NCBI RefSeq assembly: GCF_029254265.1
Contig: NZ_JAQWXX010000058.1
Location: forward strand, 1-43,923
From: Algoriphagus sp.
GTDB taxonomy: Bacteria; Bacteroidota; Bacteroidia; Cytophagales; Cyclobacteriaceae
Reading direction: 5' to 3'
Length of the DNA stretch: 43,923 nucleotides
Part shown: piece after piece, positions 33,692 through 43,838 of the stretch
Numbering within the stretch: position 1 is the first letter of the stretch
Layout: every line of letters starts with the position of its first letter
Made by a program: the position numbers and the translations under genes
Notes under the pieces: model-generated
What the model was told of the DNA's origin: nothing
Databases searched by the model: none
The model's input: the letters and a program-made list of their open reading frames with translations, nothing else

Positions 33692-34783
33692 ATGAGAAAT
33701 ATAGATTTTTACCTACCTCCTTATCTTAAAGCACTTTCGGTGATGGTTTTCATCATTGTTTTGGTGTTTTTTCTGATAGTGGGTAAAACCTTGTTAGTCC
33801 CACTTTTCATGGGTGGTTTTTTTGCTATCCTATTCACTCCCCTTTCCAATTGGTTGGTCTCGAAAAAGATTCCTCAAACTCTTTCCGCTATAGTTTCTCT
33901 ATTGACCATGATAGCAATCGTTGGAGGTCTGTTATCCTTCATTGTCTCTACAGTCTCTTCCTTTACAAAGGATTTTGACAATGTTTCGGATAAACTTCAG
34001 AATTACGCTGGAGAACTGGATGACTGGGCATTGAGAAATTTTGAATACAATCTTGATTTAGAGTCAAAAGCGAATACTGACTACATCAAAACTTTTCTCA
34101 CAGAAAATGGATCAAGCATTTCTACCTTTGCATTGAATACGGTTGGCTCACTTTCCGGAGTTGTTTTAATCCCAGTATTCATGTTTTTCTTTCTACTCTA
34201 TCGAAATCATCTGACTAATCTTATCATTCAGATTTATAGAGATAAGGATCCTGAAATCGTCCGGATGAGAATTGTAAAATTGAGAAGAGTAGTTCAAAAC
34301 TATATTATTGGAGTTGTAAAAGTAATGGGGATTTTAGCCGTATTGAATATTACAGCTTTCAGTTTGTTAGGAATCAAACATGCGATTTTCTTTGGTCTGA
34401 TTGGAGCTATTTTAAATATCATTCCCTATGTGGGACCTTTCTTTGGCGCTATGATGCCAATGGTATATTCATTTTTGACAAAGGATAGTTTATTTTATCC
34501 TCTTGGAGTTATTGCTTCTTATCAAATCATTCAAGTGATCGAAGGTAATTTCTTGACTCCAAAAATCGTCGGTGGAAATGTGAATCTCAATGCATTTGTT
34601 ACTTTCTTAGGTTTACTTGTCGGTGGATCGATTTGGGGCGTCGCTGGTATGATTTTGATCATCCCAACAATGGCTATTCTTCGTGAAATTTTTGAATTAA
34701 ACGAACAAACAAGACCATTTGCGCTTCTACTTGGAGAAGAAAAAAATCAAACGGAAAAAGAAGAAAATGAAGAACCTGCCTAA
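33692..34783 (+). CDS. AI-2E family transporter (TqsA/PerM-like permease)
   Basis: This 363-residue inner-membrane protein of the PF01594 family has about eight membrane segments. The first pair (about 12-50, 62-90) is followed by a soluble helical stretch (about 92-145). The conserved C-terminal half contains FGLIGAILNIIPYVGPFFGA and LTPKIVGGNVNLNAFVTFLGLLVGGSIWG. Family members export diverse small molecules or act as Na+/H+ antiporters, so the name does not prove AI-2 export. It starts 14 bases after the peptidase gene. Its 3' end overlaps the TPR lipoprotein gene by 17 bases. Confidence 0.93.
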   Translation: MRNIDFYLPPYLKALSVMVFIIVLVFFLIVGKTLLVPLFMGGFFAILFTPLSNWLVSKKIPQTLSAIVSLLTMIAIVGGLLSFIVSTVSSFTKDFDNVSDKLQNYAGELDDWALRNFEYNLDLESKANTDYIKTFLTENGSSISTFALNTVGSLSGVVLIPVFMFFFLLYRNHLTNLIIQIYRDKDPEIVRMRIVKLRRVVQNYIIGVVKVMGILAVLNITAFSLLGIKHAIFFGLIGAILNIIPYVGPFFGAMMPMVYSFLTKDSLFYPLGVIASYQIIQVIEGNFLTPKIVGGNVNLNAFVTFLGLLVGGSIWGVAGMILIIPTMAILREIFELNEQTRPFALLLGEEKNQTEKEENEEPA

Positions 34784-35708
34784 ACGAATAAAATTTTTCC
34801 CGATTCTAGTTTTTATAATTTTCTTTTCCTGTGATTCATTGGAGGACAAAAAAGGGAGATTCCTTCTAAAGGGGAATGAGAAGCTGAAAGAAAACGATGC
34901 CAAAAATGCACTTTCATTCTATACGGAAGCACTTGAACTTGATTCTACCTATGCCGACGCCTATTTCAACAAGGGATTAGCACACATTCAGCTCAACCAA
35001 TTAGAGGAAGCGTTAGGGGATTTTTCACTTGCCATCAAATACAACTCGGAATACTATGATGCTTATTTCCAGAGAGGATTAAGCTATATTGATAATGGTG
35101 AATTCTATAAAGGAAGAGAAGATTCAGAAAGTTTACTTTCTCTTGATGCTTCAAATTGGCATAGCTATTTCCTAAAAGGTTTGGTTGAAGAGAAGCTAAA
35201 AAACTATCCTGAGGCCTTGGATTCATTTAGAAAAGCTTCTGAATTAGCGCCTGAAAATTCTGACCTATTAGTAAATCAGGCAACCATTCTTTTTTATTTA
35301 AAAGAAATGAATCAGGCTCAAGAAATACTTGATCAAGCAGAAGCCATAAATCCAAGTGAATCCAATCTTCATAATTTGAGATCAATGATTTATTTCGAAG
35401 AAAAGGAATATGAAAAAGCACTGAACTCTGTAGAGAAAGCAATCACCTTAAACAATCGCCAGGCCTATTTTTACAATAACAAAGGACTTTACCTACTTTT
35501 TTTAGGTCAGCTGGAAGAAGGTCTGGAATTAATTAACCAAAGCATAAAAATGGATCCTAAAAATCCCTTTGCACTCAGAAACAAGGGCATTTATTATGTC
35601 ATGAAAGGTGATAAAATCTCAGCGATTCAATACCTAAATGAGTTAAATCGCGATTACCCGGATATGGATTTAGTAAAAGAGTATTTGGAAAAAACTCAAG
35701 ATCTTTGA
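34767..35708 (+). CDS. TPR-repeat lipoprotein
   Basis: The product has 313 residues. The signal ends in the lipobox IIFFSC, so the protein is lipid-anchored in the envelope. About seven TPR units follow, e.g. AKNALSFYTEALELDSTYADAYFNKGLA and YEKALNSVEKAITLNNRQAYFYNNKG. A scaffolding role is likely, but the partner is unknown. I chose ATG 34767 (MKNLPKRIKF), which begins inside the permease gene (17-base overlap). The tail overlaps the hybrid kinase gene by 13 bases, convergent. Confidence 0.88.
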   Translation: MKNLPKRIKFFPILVFIIFFSCDSLEDKKGRFLLKGNEKLKENDAKNALSFYTEALELDSTYADAYFNKGLAHIQLNQLEEALGDFSLAIKYNSEYYDAYFQRGLSYIDNGEFYKGREDSESLLSLDASNWHSYFLKGLVEEKLKNYPEALDSFRKASELAPENSDLLVNQATILFYLKEMNQAQEILDQAEAINPSESNLHNLRSMIYFEEKEYEKALNSVEKAITLNNRQAYFYNNKGLYLLFLGQLEEGLELINQSIKMDPKNPFALRNKGIYYVMKGDKISAIQYLNELNRDYPDMDLVKEYLEKTQDL

Positions 35709-38644
35709 CCCCTGGCGGAAATTACTTCTCTTATTTTCTTCAACAGTTCGGCTGCATCAATTGGCTTTGCTACAAATCCATCAAAGCCACATTCATCAAT
35801 TCGCTCCATGATCTCTAACTTTGCAGCGGCTGTAAGTGCAATCACAGGTACATCCGCAATCTTTTTTATCCCTATGGTAGCATCAAAACCATCCATTACC
35901 GGCATTTGAATATCCATCAAAACGCAGTCATAATGCTCCTTTGCAAATTTTTCAACCGCTTCTTTCCCATTATAAACCCGATCAAAAGTAAAGCCCCATT
36001 TTTTAATGATTTTCCCCAAAACAAGTGCATTTACATCATTGTCTTCAGCCATCAATAGATGAAGCGTTGAAGGCGTCGCGTTGGTAGAATGATTCGAATC
36101 CAGGTGTCTATTTTTCTGATCTTCTATTTCAAAAACCAATTCAAAGAAGAATTTGCTTCCTCTATTTTCTTCTGATTCAAGTTTGATTTCTCCTCCCATA
36201 AGATTCAGGAGCTTTCTGGTAATTGAAAGTCCTAATCCGGTTCCACCATATTTGGTAGAAAAGGTTGGCTTTACTTGATCAAAATCATTGAAAATCTTTT
36301 CCTGGTTTTCAGGAGCAATACCTATCCCATTATCTTTCACCTCAAAATACACACGCACCTTATTCTCATTTTCTTCTTTCAGCTCCACTTTGACATCCAC
36401 ATCTCCTTCATTTGTGAATTTGAGGGCATTAGTAATCAAGTTATTCATCACTTGAGAAAGCCTTGTCTTATCCCCTTTCACGTTGATTCCTAATCCTTTT
36501 GAGAGATCAAACGTCAACTTATTTTTACTGTCTTTGGCATGGAATGAAAGTCCCCTTTCGATCTGATATAAAAAGTCCTCAAGATTGAAAGGGTTATTTT
36601 CAATGGTTAATTTACCTGCTTCGATTTTTTGAAAATCTAGAAGATCATTAATCATAATGATCAAATTATCTACTGCGAAATTGATCGTATTCAGAGCCGA
36701 TTTTTGACTATTGTTAGGATCTTCCTGAAGTAATGAATAGGTAGATCCTGAAATGGCATTTAAAGGAGTTCTCAACTCGTGACTAATCATGGAAAGGAAA
36801 TCAGACTTAATTTGATTCGCTTTCTCTGCGGCCAACCTTGCCTCATCCAGTTTCAATTCAAACTCTTTTTGGTTGCTGATATCAGTGAGATAGCCATACC
36901 AAACCATGTTTCCATTTTCGAGTAATTGAGGCCTAGCAGCTCCAAGAATCCATCTATAATCATTTGAATTTGGATTTGTCTTTACTCTAAACTGGCACTG
37001 CCAAGGCTCTTGCTTTTTCGCAGAAGCAACAGAACTCATGATGACATTTGGCAAATCCATAGGGTGAACTCTCGAAATCGCACCTGAAATATCTGTAAAG
37101 GAAGAAAGCTCCTTTTCATTTAATCCAAGAACTGCGCCTATTCCTTTTGATAAAAAGGAGAAACTCATGTTACCTTCCAGATCAAGGACCATTTGATACA
37201 AACCTCCCGGAACTTGCTCTGTAAGATTCATCAAGAAGTCACTATTTGCTTCAAGGGAACGCTCTATGCTTACTTTTTCAGAAATATTATTAAATGAGAT
37301 CGATATATACTTTTCATCTCCAATCTGATTTACTTTCGAAGAAATTTCTAAGGTCAGTTGCTTTCCCGTCTGACTAATCAGCAAAGTTGAAAAACGTTGA
37401 ATAAACTCTTCTTTTTGAGCAATATTCACCCACTCCTTCCAAAGGTCAACTTCGACAAAAAGCATCTCTAACTGACTCAGATGCATCAATTCTGAATCTT
37501 TGTCAAATCCAAAAAGATTTTTTGCTTCGGTACTACAGATTAAAATCTCTCCACCCGGTTTCACAAATATGATGGCATTGGGAGAGTTCTTTATTAATTC
37601 TTCAAAAAGTAAATTTTGTCCTTTAGATTTTTTTTCAAGGCTATCATCCCAACCAACACCCAAAAAATAATTTTCATGGTTTTTAGCTTTCTCTATTAAA
37701 CCTGAAAATGACTTCAACTTGCCATTTTCGTCAGAAATTTGAAACTGAAACTTGTTATTCTCCTTCGCTGAAAAATTAGAAATAGAATTTGAGATACACT
37801 CATAAACTATCCTATCATTCTCATTTTCTAAATTTTCAAGTTGAATACACTCAGAAGTTTGAAGTATAGTTGCCCCTACTGGCTCAATCAAAAGCTTCTT
37901 TTTATATGTATCAAATTCCCAAGAAAAAACAGTTGAAAAGTCAACTGTCTCTTTTCTTAACTTTTCAAGCTGCGATTGTTTAGATTTTTCTTTTTCCTGA
38001 ACTGTGACATCCCTTCCTATTACAAAAAATGAGTCTCCAGTAAATTGAAAAGTACATTCCAAGTAAGCCCATCTATTCTCTTTGGTCTTAAATCTAAATC
38101 TGGATAAAACGGCTATGTCTTCTTGTCTGCCTTTTTTTAAAGATTTCTTTAATTTCTTAAGATCTTTTTGATGAATAAAGTCGCAAAGAGAAGTGTTTTG
38201 CAACTCCTCGGAATGATACCCTAAAATCGGCAAAACAGCATCGTTTAAATACGTAAGGTAATCATGCTGACCTATTCCGATAATGTCAAGATTGGATTTA
38301 AAAACAAGCTGTGTATCAATTGGACTCAGTTGTCCATTCTTCTTGAGCTCTATACCTTTATAAAACAAAAAATAATTTGAAGCAGAATCTTCAGGCAGCT
38401 CTAGTTTAAATTCATAATCAGTCCCCTCGTATGTTAGGATTAGCTCCTCCTTAAATATATAAGAATTGATATCCAACCCCAAGCCTGCCAAACTCCTCTC
38501 TTTAAGGACACTTCCTATTTGGGCTTCAAAAGCTTCATTAGCATAAAAAATATTGTAGGGATAGGTATCATCAGCTAAAAATACCATCTCCGAAGATTGA
38601 TAGATGATCTTTTTAAATGTACTGTTTATACCTCTTTCTTGCAT
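35696..38644 (-). CDS. soluble hybrid histidine kinase: PAS repeats, HisKA, HATPase, REC
   Basis: The product has 982 residues and no membrane segment or signal. It has about four PAS-type sensor regions (about 10-100, 110-215, 350-465 and 470-595). The dimerisation domain carries phospho-His622 in SMISHELRTPLN. The ATPase domain (about 730-850) has NLITNALKFTNEG, DNGIGI and GGTGLGLSI. The C-terminal receiver (about 862-975) has phosphoacceptor Asp911 in VLMDIQMPVMDG. It should sense a cytoplasmic signal and needs an HPt protein to pass phosphate on. The REC-HPt protein at 7511 is a candidate. It overlaps the TPR gene tail by 13 bases. Confidence 0.95.
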   Translation of the reverse strand: MQERGINSTFKKIIYQSSEMVFLADDTYPYNIFYANEAFEAQIGSVLKERSLAGLGLDINSYIFKEELILTYEGTDYEFKLELPEDSASNYFLFYKGIELKKNGQLSPIDTQLVFKSNLDIIGIGQHDYLTYLNDAVLPILGYHSEELQNTSLCDFIHQKDLKKLKKSLKKGRQEDIAVLSRFRFKTKENRWAYLECTFQFTGDSFFVIGRDVTVQEKEKSKQSQLEKLRKETVDFSTVFSWEFDTYKKKLLIEPVGATILQTSECIQLENLENENDRIVYECISNSISNFSAKENNKFQFQISDENGKLKSFSGLIEKAKNHENYFLGVGWDDSLEKKSKGQNLLFEELIKNSPNAIIFVKPGGEILICSTEAKNLFGFDKDSELMHLSQLEMLFVEVDLWKEWVNIAQKEEFIQRFSTLLISQTGKQLTLEISSKVNQIGDEKYISISFNNISEKVSIERSLEANSDFLMNLTEQVPGGLYQMVLDLEGNMSFSFLSKGIGAVLGLNEKELSSFTDISGAISRVHPMDLPNVIMSSVASAKKQEPWQCQFRVKTNPNSNDYRWILGAARPQLLENGNMVWYGYLTDISNQKEFELKLDEARLAAEKANQIKSDFLSMISHELRTPLNAISGSTYSLLQEDPNNSQKSALNTINFAVDNLIIMINDLLDFQKIEAGKLTIENNPFNLEDFLYQIERGLSFHAKDSKNKLTFDLSKGLGINVKGDKTRLSQVMNNLITNALKFTNEGDVDVKVELKEENENKVRVYFEVKDNGIGIAPENQEKIFNDFDQVKPTFSTKYGGTGLGLSITRKLLNLMGGEIKLESEENRGSKFFFELVFEIEDQKNRHLDSNHSTNATPSTLHLLMAEDNDVNALVLGKIIKKWGFTFDRVYNGKEAVEKFAKEHYDCVLMDIQMPVMDGFDATIGIKKIADVPVIALTAAAKLEIMERIDECGFDGFVAKPIDAAELLKKIREVISARGQRS

Positions 38645-38779
38645 TAGAATGTAGTGCCAATCTATTGAGTTAAGAGAGAGTATTTCTTGGAATCAGACAA
38701 TCTCTTCGTATTGACGCGTAAACATACATCATTTTGTATTTCACAACAAGTTTTTTACTGTTTGAATATAAAAAAAAGA

Positions 38780-39463
38780 CTAAAAACTTTGAAAATATCC
38801 AATTTTGAACCACAGCCTCGTTCTAAGGTCATTTTGAATGAATCCATCAGTACGATAATCCATACTCCATTCAAGTTTTTGACCATTGGAATATAATTTG
38901 CCCATTCCAAAAACCAATCTGTTTTCAAGTTCAAATTCTTTATTCTGAAGACTAAATATGGGTTCGTTGGAAATCATAAGATAATGTTCTCCCGGATCCA
39001 ATGTCATTCCATTTAGAGGTAATTCAAATGATAATCGATAACGGAATCGAACTTCGATTTTTTCTTGCTTAGTAAATGTCTGGTCCGTTCGAAACCGATG
39101 GCTCAATCTCAAATTTCTTAATCGTTGAATCAAGGCATATTGTTGAATGATTCGCTTAGCATCAGCACCTTCTTGGAAGCGGTAAAAAACCCCAATCGCC
39201 ATACTATTTGTCGAATTTATCCTCCAGTCGTGAAATGCCATTAAATCAGTTCGGTAATGGGTAAATTGAGCCTCTTTTATTTCACCCACTCTATTATCGA
39301 AAAGAATAAATTGATTTTCAATTTTAAAGTTTATCCGATTCTCATTTGAAAGCTTCCTTGTTAAAGAAACTTCAGGGAAAACCCCAGAAAAGAAAGTTTG
39401 AGACTGTCCCTTTGAATAAATTGGAAACCAACACACACCAAGAAATATCAGAATTGCTCGCAT
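38780..39463 (-). CDS. DUF2490 family outer-membrane protein
   Basis: The product has 227 residues with a signal peptide (about 1-20, YSKGQS) and a beta-strand-rich body. It has the DUF2490 features FHDWRINSTNSMAIGVFYRF, QRLRNLRLSHRFRTDQTF and FELENRLVFGMGK. It ends in phenylalanine (GYFQSF), consistent with an outer-membrane barrel. The function is unknown. I chose ATG 39463, one base past the upstream gene stop (TGA T ATG); ATG 39478 would add five residues and overlap. It is probably cotranscribed with the PepSY-like gene. Confidence 0.82.
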   Translation of the reverse strand: MRAILIFLGVCWFPIYSKGQSQTFFSGVFPEVSLTRKLSNENRINFKIENQFILFDNRVGEIKEAQFTHYRTDLMAFHDWRINSTNSMAIGVFYRFQEGADAKRIIQQYALIQRLRNLRLSHRFRTDQTFTKQEKIEVRFRYRLSFELPLNGMTLDPGEHYLMISNEPIFSLQNKEFELENRLVFGMGKLYSNGQKLEWSMDYRTDGFIQNDLRTRLWFKIGYFQSF

Positions 39464-39464
39464 A

Positions 39465-40061
39465 TCAAAAAATAACATTAGCCATTTCCAAAACTCGGAC
39501 TATCCTTTGTGCAAGAAAATTACCCTGAGAATCAAAAGTCCCTTCCCAAATCCTTGAATCACCGGATAAATCTATACCTGAAAATTCAATTTCGTATTGG
39601 GTCAGAATCCCCTCATTTTCATCCTCATCAAAAAATTCTTTTAAATCCTCCTCCTCTCCTGAATATTGGATTTGGATTTTAATTAGTTTATGTTCTTTAA
39701 ATTTTTCTCCAAAATAATTCCCAATTGAAGATCTTACTTCTTCCTTTAATTCAGACCAATCTATTTCTATTTCCACATCCAATATGTTGCCCAAAGAATC
39801 AAACTCAACACTATGGAAATGATCATCATATTGAAATTTAGCCTCAAATGAATAGCCAGAATCCGAAAACTCCTTGTACCATTTTGGTCGTTTTATTTTT
39901 TCAAAGGAATCATAAAGCCACTCTTGAGCAATTTTAGGAACTTCCTTTTCCCTAATTCTTTCCTCTTTTTCGACCTTGTCCTGGGCTAATACGGCTATGC
40001 TCACAAGCATAAATAACACAATGAAGGAGAAACCAAATCTTAGAATATTTATAATCTTCAT
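39465..40061 (-). CDS. secreted PepSY-like protein
   Basis: The product has 198 residues with a signal peptide (about 1-27, IAVLAQ). The mature part is strongly acidic and shows PepSY-like strand-turn units (SVEFDSLGNILDVEIEIDWSEL, then IGNYFGEKF and KLIKIQIQYSG). Such periplasmic domains often modulate other envelope proteins, but no partner is known here. It is coupled to the DUF2490 gene, whose ATG follows its stop by one base. The aconitase terminator lies just upstream, so it should have its own promoter. Confidence 0.7.
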   Translation of the reverse strand: MKIINILRFGFSFIVLFMLVSIAVLAQDKVEKEERIREKEVPKIAQEWLYDSFEKIKRPKWYKEFSDSGYSFEAKFQYDDHFHSVEFDSLGNILDVEIEIDWSELKEEVRSSIGNYFGEKFKEHKLIKIQIQYSGEEEDLKEFFDEDENEGILTQYEIEFSGIDLSGDSRIWEGTFDSQGNFLAQRIVRVLEMANVIF

Positions 40062-40072
40062 ATTGATATCAT

Positions 40073-40108
40073 TTCAAAAAAAAACCGCAGTCAAAAAGAC
40101 CGCGGTTT
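40073..40108 (-). terminator. intrinsic terminator downstream of aconitase
   Basis: An 11-position stem with one A-C mismatch pairs 40082-40092 with 40098-40108 around a five-A loop. On the minus strand it is followed by nine T (complement of 40076-40084). It lies 20 bases past the aconitase stop. Confidence 0.88.
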
Positions 40109-40127
40109 AAATTAATTTATCTATCTA

Positions 40128-42389
40128 CTAAAGACCTTCCTTAATCAAATTAAGAGCAGACCCTGCTTTAAACCATTCAATCTGTCCTTGATTATACGTA
40201 TGATTTACATTTATGGTGTCACTTGTTCCATCAGCATGATGTAGGACAACCTGAAGTTGCTTATCAGGAGCAAATGAAGTCAAACCCACAATATCGATTG
40301 AGTCATCTTCTTTAACCAATTCGTAATCTGAAGGATTTGCGAAAGTCAGTGCAAGCATTCCCTGCTTTTTAAGATTCGTTTCGTGAATTCTAGCAAATGA
40401 TTTCACTAAGATGGCTCTTACACCCAGAAATCTTGGCTCCATTGCAGCGTGTTCTCTAGAAGATCCTTCCCCATAGTTTTCATCACCAACTACTATTGAA
40501 CCAATTCCTGCTGCTTTATAAGCTCTCTGAGTGGCAGGGACTTCTCCGAATTCGCCTGTAAGTTGGTTTTTAACTTTGTTAGTCTGATCATTGAAGGCAT
40601 TAACTGCTCCAATTAGCATATTATTGGAAATATTATCCAAATGCCCTCTGAAACGCAACCAAGGACCTGCCATGGAAATATGATCCGTAGTACATTTTCC
40701 TTTTGCCTTAATTAATAGCTTTAAGCCCTTTAAGTCAGTCCCTTCCCAAGCTTTGAAAGACTCCAACAATTGAAGCCTGTCTGAGGTAGGACTAACTGAA
40801 ACAGTTACTTTTGAACCATCCTCAGCAGGAGCTTGATAACCTGCATCTTCTACTGCAAACCCAAGAGTTGGAAGTTCTAAACCTCTTGGCTCTTCCAATT
40901 TCACTTGCTGACCATCTTCATTAGTCAGGGTGTCAGTCAGAGGATTAAATGTCAAATCACCTGCAATTGCCAAAGCAGTTACTATCTCAGGAGAAGCTAC
41001 AAAAGCATGCGTATTTGGATTCCCATCTGCTCTTTTTGCAAAATTTCTATTGAACGAGGTTATAATAGAGTTTTTCTCTTGTTTATCTGCTCCATGACGT
41101 GCCCATTGTCCAATACAAGGTCCACAAGCATTAGCAAGAACAACTCCTCCCATTTGTCCAAAAGTATCTAAGAATCCGTCTCGATCCACTGTAAACCTCA
41201 CCTGCTCAGATCCCGGAGTAATTGTATACTCAGATTTTGCAACAAGCTTTTTGTCTACTGCTTGCTGGGCAAGTGATGCAGCTCTTGAGATATCCTCGTA
41301 GGAAGAGTTGGTACAAGATCCGATCAATCCAACATCTAGTTTTGCAGGCCAACCATTTTCTTTCACTGCAGCTGCAAATTTTGAAATAGGCCAAGCTAAA
41401 TCTGGAGTAAATGGACCATTTACATGAGGCTCGAGTTCAGAAAGGTTGATTTCAATTACCTGATCGAAATATTTCTCAGGATTAGCATAGACTTCATCAT
41501 CGCCAGTTAAATGCGCAGCGATTCCATTTGCAAGGGCTGCAATATCTGCTCGACCTGTACCTTCTAAGTATGCAGCAGATTTTTCATCGTATCCGAAAAT
41601 GGAGGTGGTAGCTCCGATTTCAGCACCCATATTACAGATTGTTCCTTTTCCTGTAGCAGAAAGTGATCTCGCTCCGTCTCCGAAATATTCCACTATAGCG
41701 CCAGTCCCGCCTTTCACAGTTAAAATACCAGCAACTTTAAGGATTACATCCTTAGCTGCAGTCCAACCGGATAACTTACCTGTTAAGTTCACACCAATTA
41801 ATTTTGGGAATTTAAGTTCCCAAGGAAGACCTGCCATCACGTCGCATGCATCAGCACCACCGACACCAATTGCAACCATGCCTAAACCACCTGCATTTGG
41901 AGTATGAGAATCTGTACCGATCATCATCCCACCAGGGAAAGCATAGTTCTCAAGAACAACTTGGTGAATAATTCCTGCTCCTGGCTTCCAAAATCCAATT
42001 CCGTATTTATTGGAAACAGAAGACAAAAAGTCATAAACCTCTTTGTTTTTATCATTGGCCTTTGCCAAATCAGTCACAGCACCAACTTCCGCCTGGATCA
42101 AGTGATCACAATGGACAGTAGAAGGAACCGCAGCCTGACTTTTTCCTGCCTGCATAAATTGCAAAAGTGCCATTTGAGCAGTCGCATCTTGCATCGCTAC
42201 TCTGTCAGGCTGAAAATCTACATAAGAGACTCCTCTGCTGTATGCCTGGGAAGCGGCTCCTTCTGAAAGATGTGCGTAAAGAATTTTCTCAGTCAAAGTA
42301 AGTGGTTTGCCCACTACCTTTCGGGCAGCTTCAATCCGCTCAGGGTATCTAGCATACACTTCTTTGATCATATTAATATCAAAAGCCAT
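40128..42389 (-). CDS. acn: aconitate hydratase, mitochondrial-type
   Basis: This 753-residue TCA-cycle enzyme interconverts citrate and isocitrate. The [4Fe-4S] ligands are Cys359 ([13 protein letters not shown]), Cys422 and Cys425 ([10 protein letters not shown]). The swivel domain has [17 protein letters not shown]. Length and sequence match the mitochondrial ACO2-like branch found in Bacteroidota rather than the longer AcnA or AcnB. A terminator follows. Upstream, the minus strand has a perfect -7 box about 47 bases before the ATG. Confidence 0.97.
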   Translation of the reverse strand: MAFDINMIKEVYARYPERIEAARKVVGKPLTLTEKILYAHLSEGAASQAYSRGVSYVDFQPDRVAMQDATAQMALLQFMQAGKSQAAVPSTVHCDHLIQAEVGAVTDLAKANDKNKEVYDFLSSVSNKYGIGFWKPGAGIIHQVVLENYAFPGGMMIGTDSHTPNAGGLGMVAIGVGGADACDVMAGLPWELKFPKLIGVNLTGKLSGWTAAKDVILKVAGILTVKGGTGAIVEYFGDGARSLSATGKGTICNMGAEIGATTSIFGYDEKSAAYLEGTGRADIAALANGIAAHLTGDDEVYANPEKYFDQVIEINLSELEPHVNGPFTPDLAWPISKFAAAVKENGWPAKLDVGLIGSCTNSSYEDISRAASLAQQAVDKKLVAKSEYTITPGSEQVRFTVDRDGFLDTFGQMGGVVLANACGPCIGQWARHGADKQEKNSIITSFNRNFAKRADGNPNTHAFVASPEIVTALAIAGDLTFNPLTDTLTNEDGQQVKLEEPRGLELPTLGFAVEDAGYQAPAEDGSKVTVSVSPTSDRLQLLESFKAWEGTDLKGLKLLIKAKGKCTTDHISMAGPWLRFRGHLDNISNNMLIGAVNAFNDQTNKVKNQLTGEFGEVPATQRAYKAAGIGSIVVGDENYGEGSSREHAAMEPRFLGVRAILVKSFARIHETNLKKQGMLALTFANPSDYELVKEDDSIDIVGLTSFAPDKQLQVVLHHADGTSDTINVNHTYNQGQIEWFKAGSALNLIKEGL

Positions 42390-42435
42390 TGTTTAGGGGT
42401 TTTTGGTTAGTTAAAAGGTTCATTTTTTCAGAACA

Positions 42436-42443
42436 CAAATATA
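42436..42443 (-). promoter_or_regulatory. candidate -7 box for aconitase
   Basis: The minus strand reads TATATTTG, a perfect TAnnTTTG match. It sits 46 bases upstream of the aconitase ATG, giving a leader of about 40 bases. No TTTG is present at the -33 position, so support comes from the -7 element only. Confidence 0.42.
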
Positions 42444-42527
42444 GGAAACTAGCCTTAGAATAAGTAGCCATACATACTTAGTAACCTAAGGTTTATCCTT
42501 ATTTAAAACCGTTTTAGCCTTATTTTT

Positions 42528-43787
42528 TTAGAAAAAGAAAAAGATAGCCAATGCTAAAAATGTAAATCCAACTAAAAAAAGCCAAAAACAGTATTTTAAT
42601 AGTTGCTTGGCCGGTATACCAGTAATTGCCAAAAGAGGCAATGCCCAAAAGGGTTGAAGAAGATTACTAATTTGATCCCCGTAAGCAAATACAAGGATGA
42701 GTTTACCGATAGGAAGGTTAAATGATTTGCCAACCTCAACTAAAATCGGACCTTGAATAGCCCATTGTCCACCGCCTGAGGGAATCAAAAGATTTACAAA
42801 AGCTGCAGAAGAAAAGGTAATCAGTGGGATAAAAGTTTCTGTTGAATTATTCAAAAAGAATAGTGAGATCTTCTCTATCAAGCCAGAAGCTTGTAGTACC
42901 CCCAAAATCCCTGCATAAAACGGGAATTGAATAAAAATATCAGCTGAACTTTTGATGCCTTCCGTGACAGCCTCAGTAAATCGACTCAGGTTTTTATAGG
43001 CAAAAAGTGAAATTCCAAATAGTAAAAAGTTGATGGTATTCAAATTTAACGCGCCGATACCTGCATCATTTTTAAACAGAAAGAATATTCCTATAGCAAG
43101 CATTAATAAACCCACTAAAGAAGCTAAGCCAAAAGAATTCGCATTGGATATTGGTTTAATTGGCTTCGTGTGAATCTGGACATATTGGTTTTTTTCATTT
43201 TTTGATAGAATCCAAAGCGTTCCAAGAAAAAGAAAAATCAATCCTGAGGTAATAAAAATATTAAATGGGCTAAATATCGTTTCGGAAACAGGAATGATTC
43301 CAATTTTTAAATCGAGGAAATGACCTTTCTCTGCTACTTTTAATGGAGCAGAAGCCGAAAGTCCACCATGCCAAATAGCCATTTCCAAATATCCTGCTGA
43401 TGCCAGCAATGCAGGATTGGGATTTTTATTTTTTTCTTGTTGTGCCATTGTCATGAATCTGGCAAGGACTGCTCCTACGATAAGCCCAAACCCCCAATTG
43501 ATCAAACCAGAAAGCATCGTAATAAGAGCTGTTAATAATACAGCCTGAAGTTGTGTGTTTGGATAGGAAGCCAGCTTCTTTAAACCATCATAAATGGGCT
43601 TATAAATAGCCATACTATACCCCAAAACAAGAATTATCATCATTTGAAGCGTGAATTCCAATAAACCAAAAAATCCTTGTTGCCAATGTGATAGGTTTAT
43701 AAGGATCGAATCCGAAACGGTATCAGATTGATTTTTTCCAAAAATGATAGCAGAAATAATTGAAATAGCACTTAATAAAAGGACCAA
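42528..43787 (-). CDS. short-chain fatty acid transporter (AtoE family), possibly 5'-truncated
   Basis: This 419-residue inner-membrane protein of the SCFA_trans/AtoE family has about 11 membrane segments. It carries signatures NWGFGLIVGAVLAR, YLEMAIWHGGLSASAPL and LLIPSGGGQWAIQGPIL. It is predicted to take up short-chain fatty acids such as acetoacetate or butyrate. The only start in the frame is TTG 43787. The frame stays open upstream through YFLITPFG, which resembles the family N-terminus, back to the stop of the transposase remnant at 43839. The natural start, about 20 residues earlier, seems lost or altered by the insertion. Confidence 0.85.
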   Translation of the reverse strand: MVLLLSAISIISAIIFGKNQSDTVSDSILINLSHWQQGFFGLLEFTLQMMIILVLGYSMAIYKPIYDGLKKLASYPNTQLQAVLLTALITMLSGLINWGFGLIVGAVLARFMTMAQQEKNKNPNPALLASAGYLEMAIWHGGLSASAPLKVAEKGHFLDLKIGIIPVSETIFSPFNIFITSGLIFLFLGTLWILSKNEKNQYVQIHTKPIKPISNANSFGLASLVGLLMLAIGIFFLFKNDAGIGALNLNTINFLLFGISLFAYKNLSRFTEAVTEGIKSSADIFIQFPFYAGILGVLQASGLIEKISLFFLNNSTETFIPLITFSSAAFVNLLIPSGGGQWAIQGPILVEVGKSFNLPIGKLILVFAYGDQISNLLQPFWALPLLAITGIPAKQLLKYCFWLFLVGFTFLALAIFFFF

Positions 43788-43838
43788 TCCAAAAGGCGTA
43801 ATTAAAAAATATGTATATCCGCAATCTTGCCAGTATGA

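Noticed and set aside
33692..34783. AI-2 quorum-sensing exporter
   Set aside because: The PF01594 family is functionally diverse, and no luxS or AI-2 uptake gene is in the window.
143..43825. 12-base identity (ATTGCGGATATA on the minus strand) shared by about 143-155 and the region next to the IS1595 remnant at about 43813-43825
   Set aside because: Chance matches of this length are expected among all pairs in 44 kb. Without flanking similarity it is not evidence for a second IS end.
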